A stretch of 55,871 bases of DNA, from the NCBI GenBank assembly GCA_903927185.1, contig CAIYLW010000018.1, positions 1-55,871 of the forward strand, in the 5' to 3' direction. Below are positions 53,627 through 55,871 of the stretch, one piece after another. Below the pieces are notes generated by a model, which had not been told where the DNA came from, made no database searches, and was given only the letters and a program-made list of their open reading frames with translations. The translations under genes were made by a program, and so were the position numbers. Numbering within the stretch: position 1 is the stretch's first letter; every line of letters begins with the position of its first letter. Source of the DNA: an uncultured Bacteroidota bacterium (lineage in GTDB: Bacteria; Bacteroidota; Bacteroidia; Chitinophagales; Chitinophagaceae).

Positions 53627-55871
53627 TCATTTCTTTTTTAACTTCTGTAAATAAGCCAATAAATCTGCAAGGTCTTGTGTACTCATAGTTTTATATAAAC
53701 CTTCCGGCATCATAGATTCTTTGAGTTGAGTGGATGATTGCAACTGACTTGTTTTCAATTGCTGCTTGGCACCCCCTGGTAACTTCAGATCAATATCCGT
53801 TTCTGTTTTACTCGCAATGATACCCGTTACTGATGAGCCATCTTTCAATTTCAAAGTCCATCCTTCAAATCCAAAACTGATGCCTTCTGATGGATGCAAT
53901 ATGGCATTCAACAATCCTTCTTTGGGATATTTGGAACCGATCTCAGAAAGCTTCGGACCAAAATCATATCCTTCTGCATTTACTTTATGACAAACTACAC
54001 AAGTATTAGTAAATACAGTTTTCCCTTTAACAGCATCACCATTTAATGCATTGATTTCAGATAATGTAGGCATGGCAGCAGTTGTTTCAGAAACATGGCC
54101 TGGCAAATAACTTTCTGCTTCAGATCTTACAGAACCTCGCCATGCACCGCTAACACTTGCCACAACATCTGGTATTAATTCCTGTGGTACTTTTTTGCTT
54201 TTTAAAATGGCAAGTACCCGCTCTTCTCCGTTCCAGCTTTTTCCTATATTTCTGGCCGCATCTTTACGAATGCCTGTTGCATATTTATCTGATAAAGCAA
54301 TAGTTTGAACCATATCGATCGATTCTTTACTTCCTACCTGACCTAAACTGCTGATTAACGATTTTACTGCTATAGTATCTTTCTCATTTAGTACCGACCA
54401 TATTTGTTTACTTCCTCCAAAAGAAAGCAACAAACCAGTGGATTGCTTTCCTATATTTTCATTCTTTTTACTGAATACTAATTGAAGTAGGTTATTGCTC
54501 TCTGATTTTACCTGATACCTTTTTACAAGATCAATATATTCCTGTGTACCATATACAGATTTGATAACAGTTTGCAATGCTTGTTGTGCAATAGGAGATT
54601 GATTAACCGATTTATTATCCAAAGCGAATAACACTAATTTATTCAGAGCCATGTCATTGCTTTTGTTATCAGCAATCATCTTTAATAATAGGCCAGATTT
54701 TAATTTACCTGCATTAAAATCAAAGGCACGGAAATAACGAAGGCGGTCTTTTATTGCAACCTGATTGTCTACAGCAAGTTTTGCTAAATAAGGTACTGCT
54801 TCATCAGTTCTGGCACGCCAAACAATATCTTTCCCTGCAGCATCTTTCAAGGGATCTTTTACAAGCGAGAGGTATGATTTAAAAAATGGATCCCATTGCC
54901 GATCAGCACCAATACCTAATGCTTCCAGGTACCATCGATCTTTACCATCATGTTTACTGGCAAGAGTTGCCCATATACCAGCAGCTTCTATTGATGTATT
55001 ATGATGCAAAGAAAGAGCAACTTCCCTTCTCACCTGAATATCTGAATCATTTACAAGAACATTTAATGTTGGTATAAGGTATTGTTTCAACTCAGCTGCT
55101 GCCCTGATACCAACTATTCGCAAGTTTGAATTATTATCTTTTATTGCCTGATCAATATATTTTTTAGCATCAGCCTTAGGCAATTTTACTAAGGTCCAAA
55201 AAGCCCTTGCCCGCAATTTTGGATTAGTTGTTGATTTCCATAATTTTTCTAGTTCAGGAATTGATTGATCGCCGAATGACTGCAAAGCAGTAAATGCATG
55301 ATAGCGTACTGAAAGATTTGGATTTTGTAAAGCCAGAACAGCAGCTGCAGGTGTAGTATAATCCTGCTTAGGAATCAGATAGCTCGGGGAACTGGGTGGC
55401 GCCACTCTATAAATACGGCCACGTGTTTGATCGCCCGCTTGATGGCCACCTACACCCGGGTCATACCAATCTGCCACAATTAATGATCCATCTGGTGCAA
55501 TACAAACATCTGCAGGACGAAACCATTGGTCTTTATCGCCTTTTAGAATATTAATGATAGAAGCTGAATAACCTGCTCCATTATTTTTTAGTGAATAAGA
55601 ACGGACAACATTTGGACCAGCATCTGCATGAATGAGTTGATCCTGGAATTCTTTAGGTAATAAAGTTCCTTCATAAACCAACATACCTGTTGGAGATCCG
55701 GCGCCAGTTTGTAATAAATTGGGCACCTCACCTGGGTCGTTTAAATGCCAGTGACGTAACGGAATTGAATCTTCTATATTAGTTCTGTTGGCTTCCCAGC
55801 CTGCACCTGTTATTTCATCTTTATAGCCATAGTTGCCATAAGGCATTACATAATTTATACGTGTCCCTTTA
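53627..55871 (-). CDS. HEAT-repeat and c-type cytochrome protein of the membrane-bound dehydrogenase type (N-terminus beyond window)
   Basis: The frame stays open to the right edge (KGTRINYV precedes the internal Met at 55846), so the 5' part is missing; at least 748 codons are present. The visible N-terminal part is the end of a beta-propeller glucose/sorbosone-dehydrogenase-like domain (WFRPADVCIAPDGSLIVADWYDPGVGGHQ). About 400 residues of HEAT-like helical repeats follow. At the C-terminus is a cytochrome c domain with heme motif CVVCHK, then the GYDFGPKLSEIG and LKDGSSVTGIIASKT stretches of the putative heme-binding family (TIGR02603 type). It probably oxidises a sugar or similar substrate in the periplasm. 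Confidence 0.85.
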   Translation of the reverse strand, partial: KGTRINYVMPYGNYGYKDEITGAGWEANRTNIEDSIPLRHWHLNDPGEVPNLLQTGAGSPTGMLVYEGTLLPKEFQDQLIHADAGPNVVRSYSLKNNGAGYSASIINILKGDKDQWFRPADVCIAPDGSLIVADWYDPGVGGHQAGDQTRGRIYRVAPPSSPSYLIPKQDYTTPAAAVLALQNPNLSVRYHAFTALQSFGDQSIPELEKLWKSTTNPKLRARAFWTLVKLPKADAKKYIDQAIKDNNSNLRIVGIRAAAELKQYLIPTLNVLVNDSDIQVRREVALSLHHNTSIEAAGIWATLASKHDGKDRWYLEALGIGADRQWDPFFKSYLSLVKDPLKDAAGKDIVWRARTDEAVPYLAKLAVDNQVAIKDRLRYFRAFDFNAGKLKSGLLLKMIADNKSNDMALNKLVLFALDNKSVNQSPIAQQALQTVIKSVYGTQEYIDLVKRYQVKSESNNLLQLVFSKKNENIGKQSTGLLLSFGGSKQIWSVLNEKDTIAVKSLISSLGQVGSKESIDMVQTIALSDKYATGIRKDAARNIGKSWNGEERVLAILKSKKVPQELIPDVVASVSGAWRGSVRSEAESYLPGHVSETTAAMPTLSEINALNGDAVKGKTVFTNTCVVCHKVNAEGYDFGPKLSEIGSKYPKEGLLNAILHPSEGISFGFEGWTLKLKDGSSVTGIIASKTETDIDLKLPGGAKQQLKTSQLQSSTQLKESMMPEGLYKTMSTQDLADLLAYLQKLKKK

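Overview
The window is AT-rich DNA from a member of the Bacteroidota, most likely the family Chitinophagaceae. This rests on a SusC/SusD/SusE starch locus, type IX secretion (T9SS) C-terminal signals, lipoboxes following short signal peptides, TAnnTTTG-type -7 promoter boxes in place of sigma-70 boxes, and a dense set of ordinary housekeeping genes. The placement is inferred from gene content; no marker gene was compared.

Region 1 (1-10.7 kb, minus strand) is a starch or alpha-glucan utilisation locus. It is read from a large T9SS-secreted GH13 alpha-amylase into SusC, SusD and two SusE/SusF-like surface lipoproteins; the last one runs off the left edge. Upstream lies a Nudix-type (NrtR/AraR-like) regulator with a degenerate Nudix box. 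Between the regulator and the amylase are three nested or adjacent palindromes that look like operators.

Region 2 (10.8-21.2 kb) has ligA plus a DUF2461 gene, a bifunctional NAD(P)HX repair enzyme, and a cell-surface pair: a short T9SS-tagged protein and a 950-aa collagen-like protein. The collagen-like protein has a circularly permuted DUF3494 (ice-binding-like) head and is preceded by a roughly 300-nt leader with a good promoter. asd and a PfkB-type sugar kinase follow.

Region 3 (21.4-26.6 kb) is a phenylacetyl-CoA catabolism operon: tetR-paaE-paaABCD-paaG, with a TetR-like operator next to the first -7 box. It holds the ring-activating monooxygenase and the isomerase but none of paaK, paaZ, paaH or paaJ.

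Region 4 (26.7-47.8 kb) is mostly core functions: obg, a small secreted protein, typA, a heparan-glucosaminide-acetyltransferase-like membrane protein, an alpha/beta hydrolase, a FabH-like ketoacyl synthase, a lipid kinase, heme A synthase, rnhB, tsaC/sua5, an orphan NarL-type response regulator, korB without korA, an AhpD-like protein, S9 and M13 peptidases, a cell-wall amidase, and an acyl-CoA dehydrogenase behind a MarR regulator.

Region 5 (47.9-55.9 kb) has a membrane glycosyltransferase, an lrp-wzz-O-antigen-ligase gene set, and a well-delimited RNA gene with its own promoter and terminator. The RNA folds as a tRNA-Leu-like cloverleaf with a roughly 90-nt structured insertion where the variable arm should be. 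The window ends with an FG-GAP/VCBS repeat protein and a HEAT-repeat/cytochrome-c protein that runs off the right edge. The RNA gene and the palindrome cluster upstream of the amylase are the two items most worth a second look.
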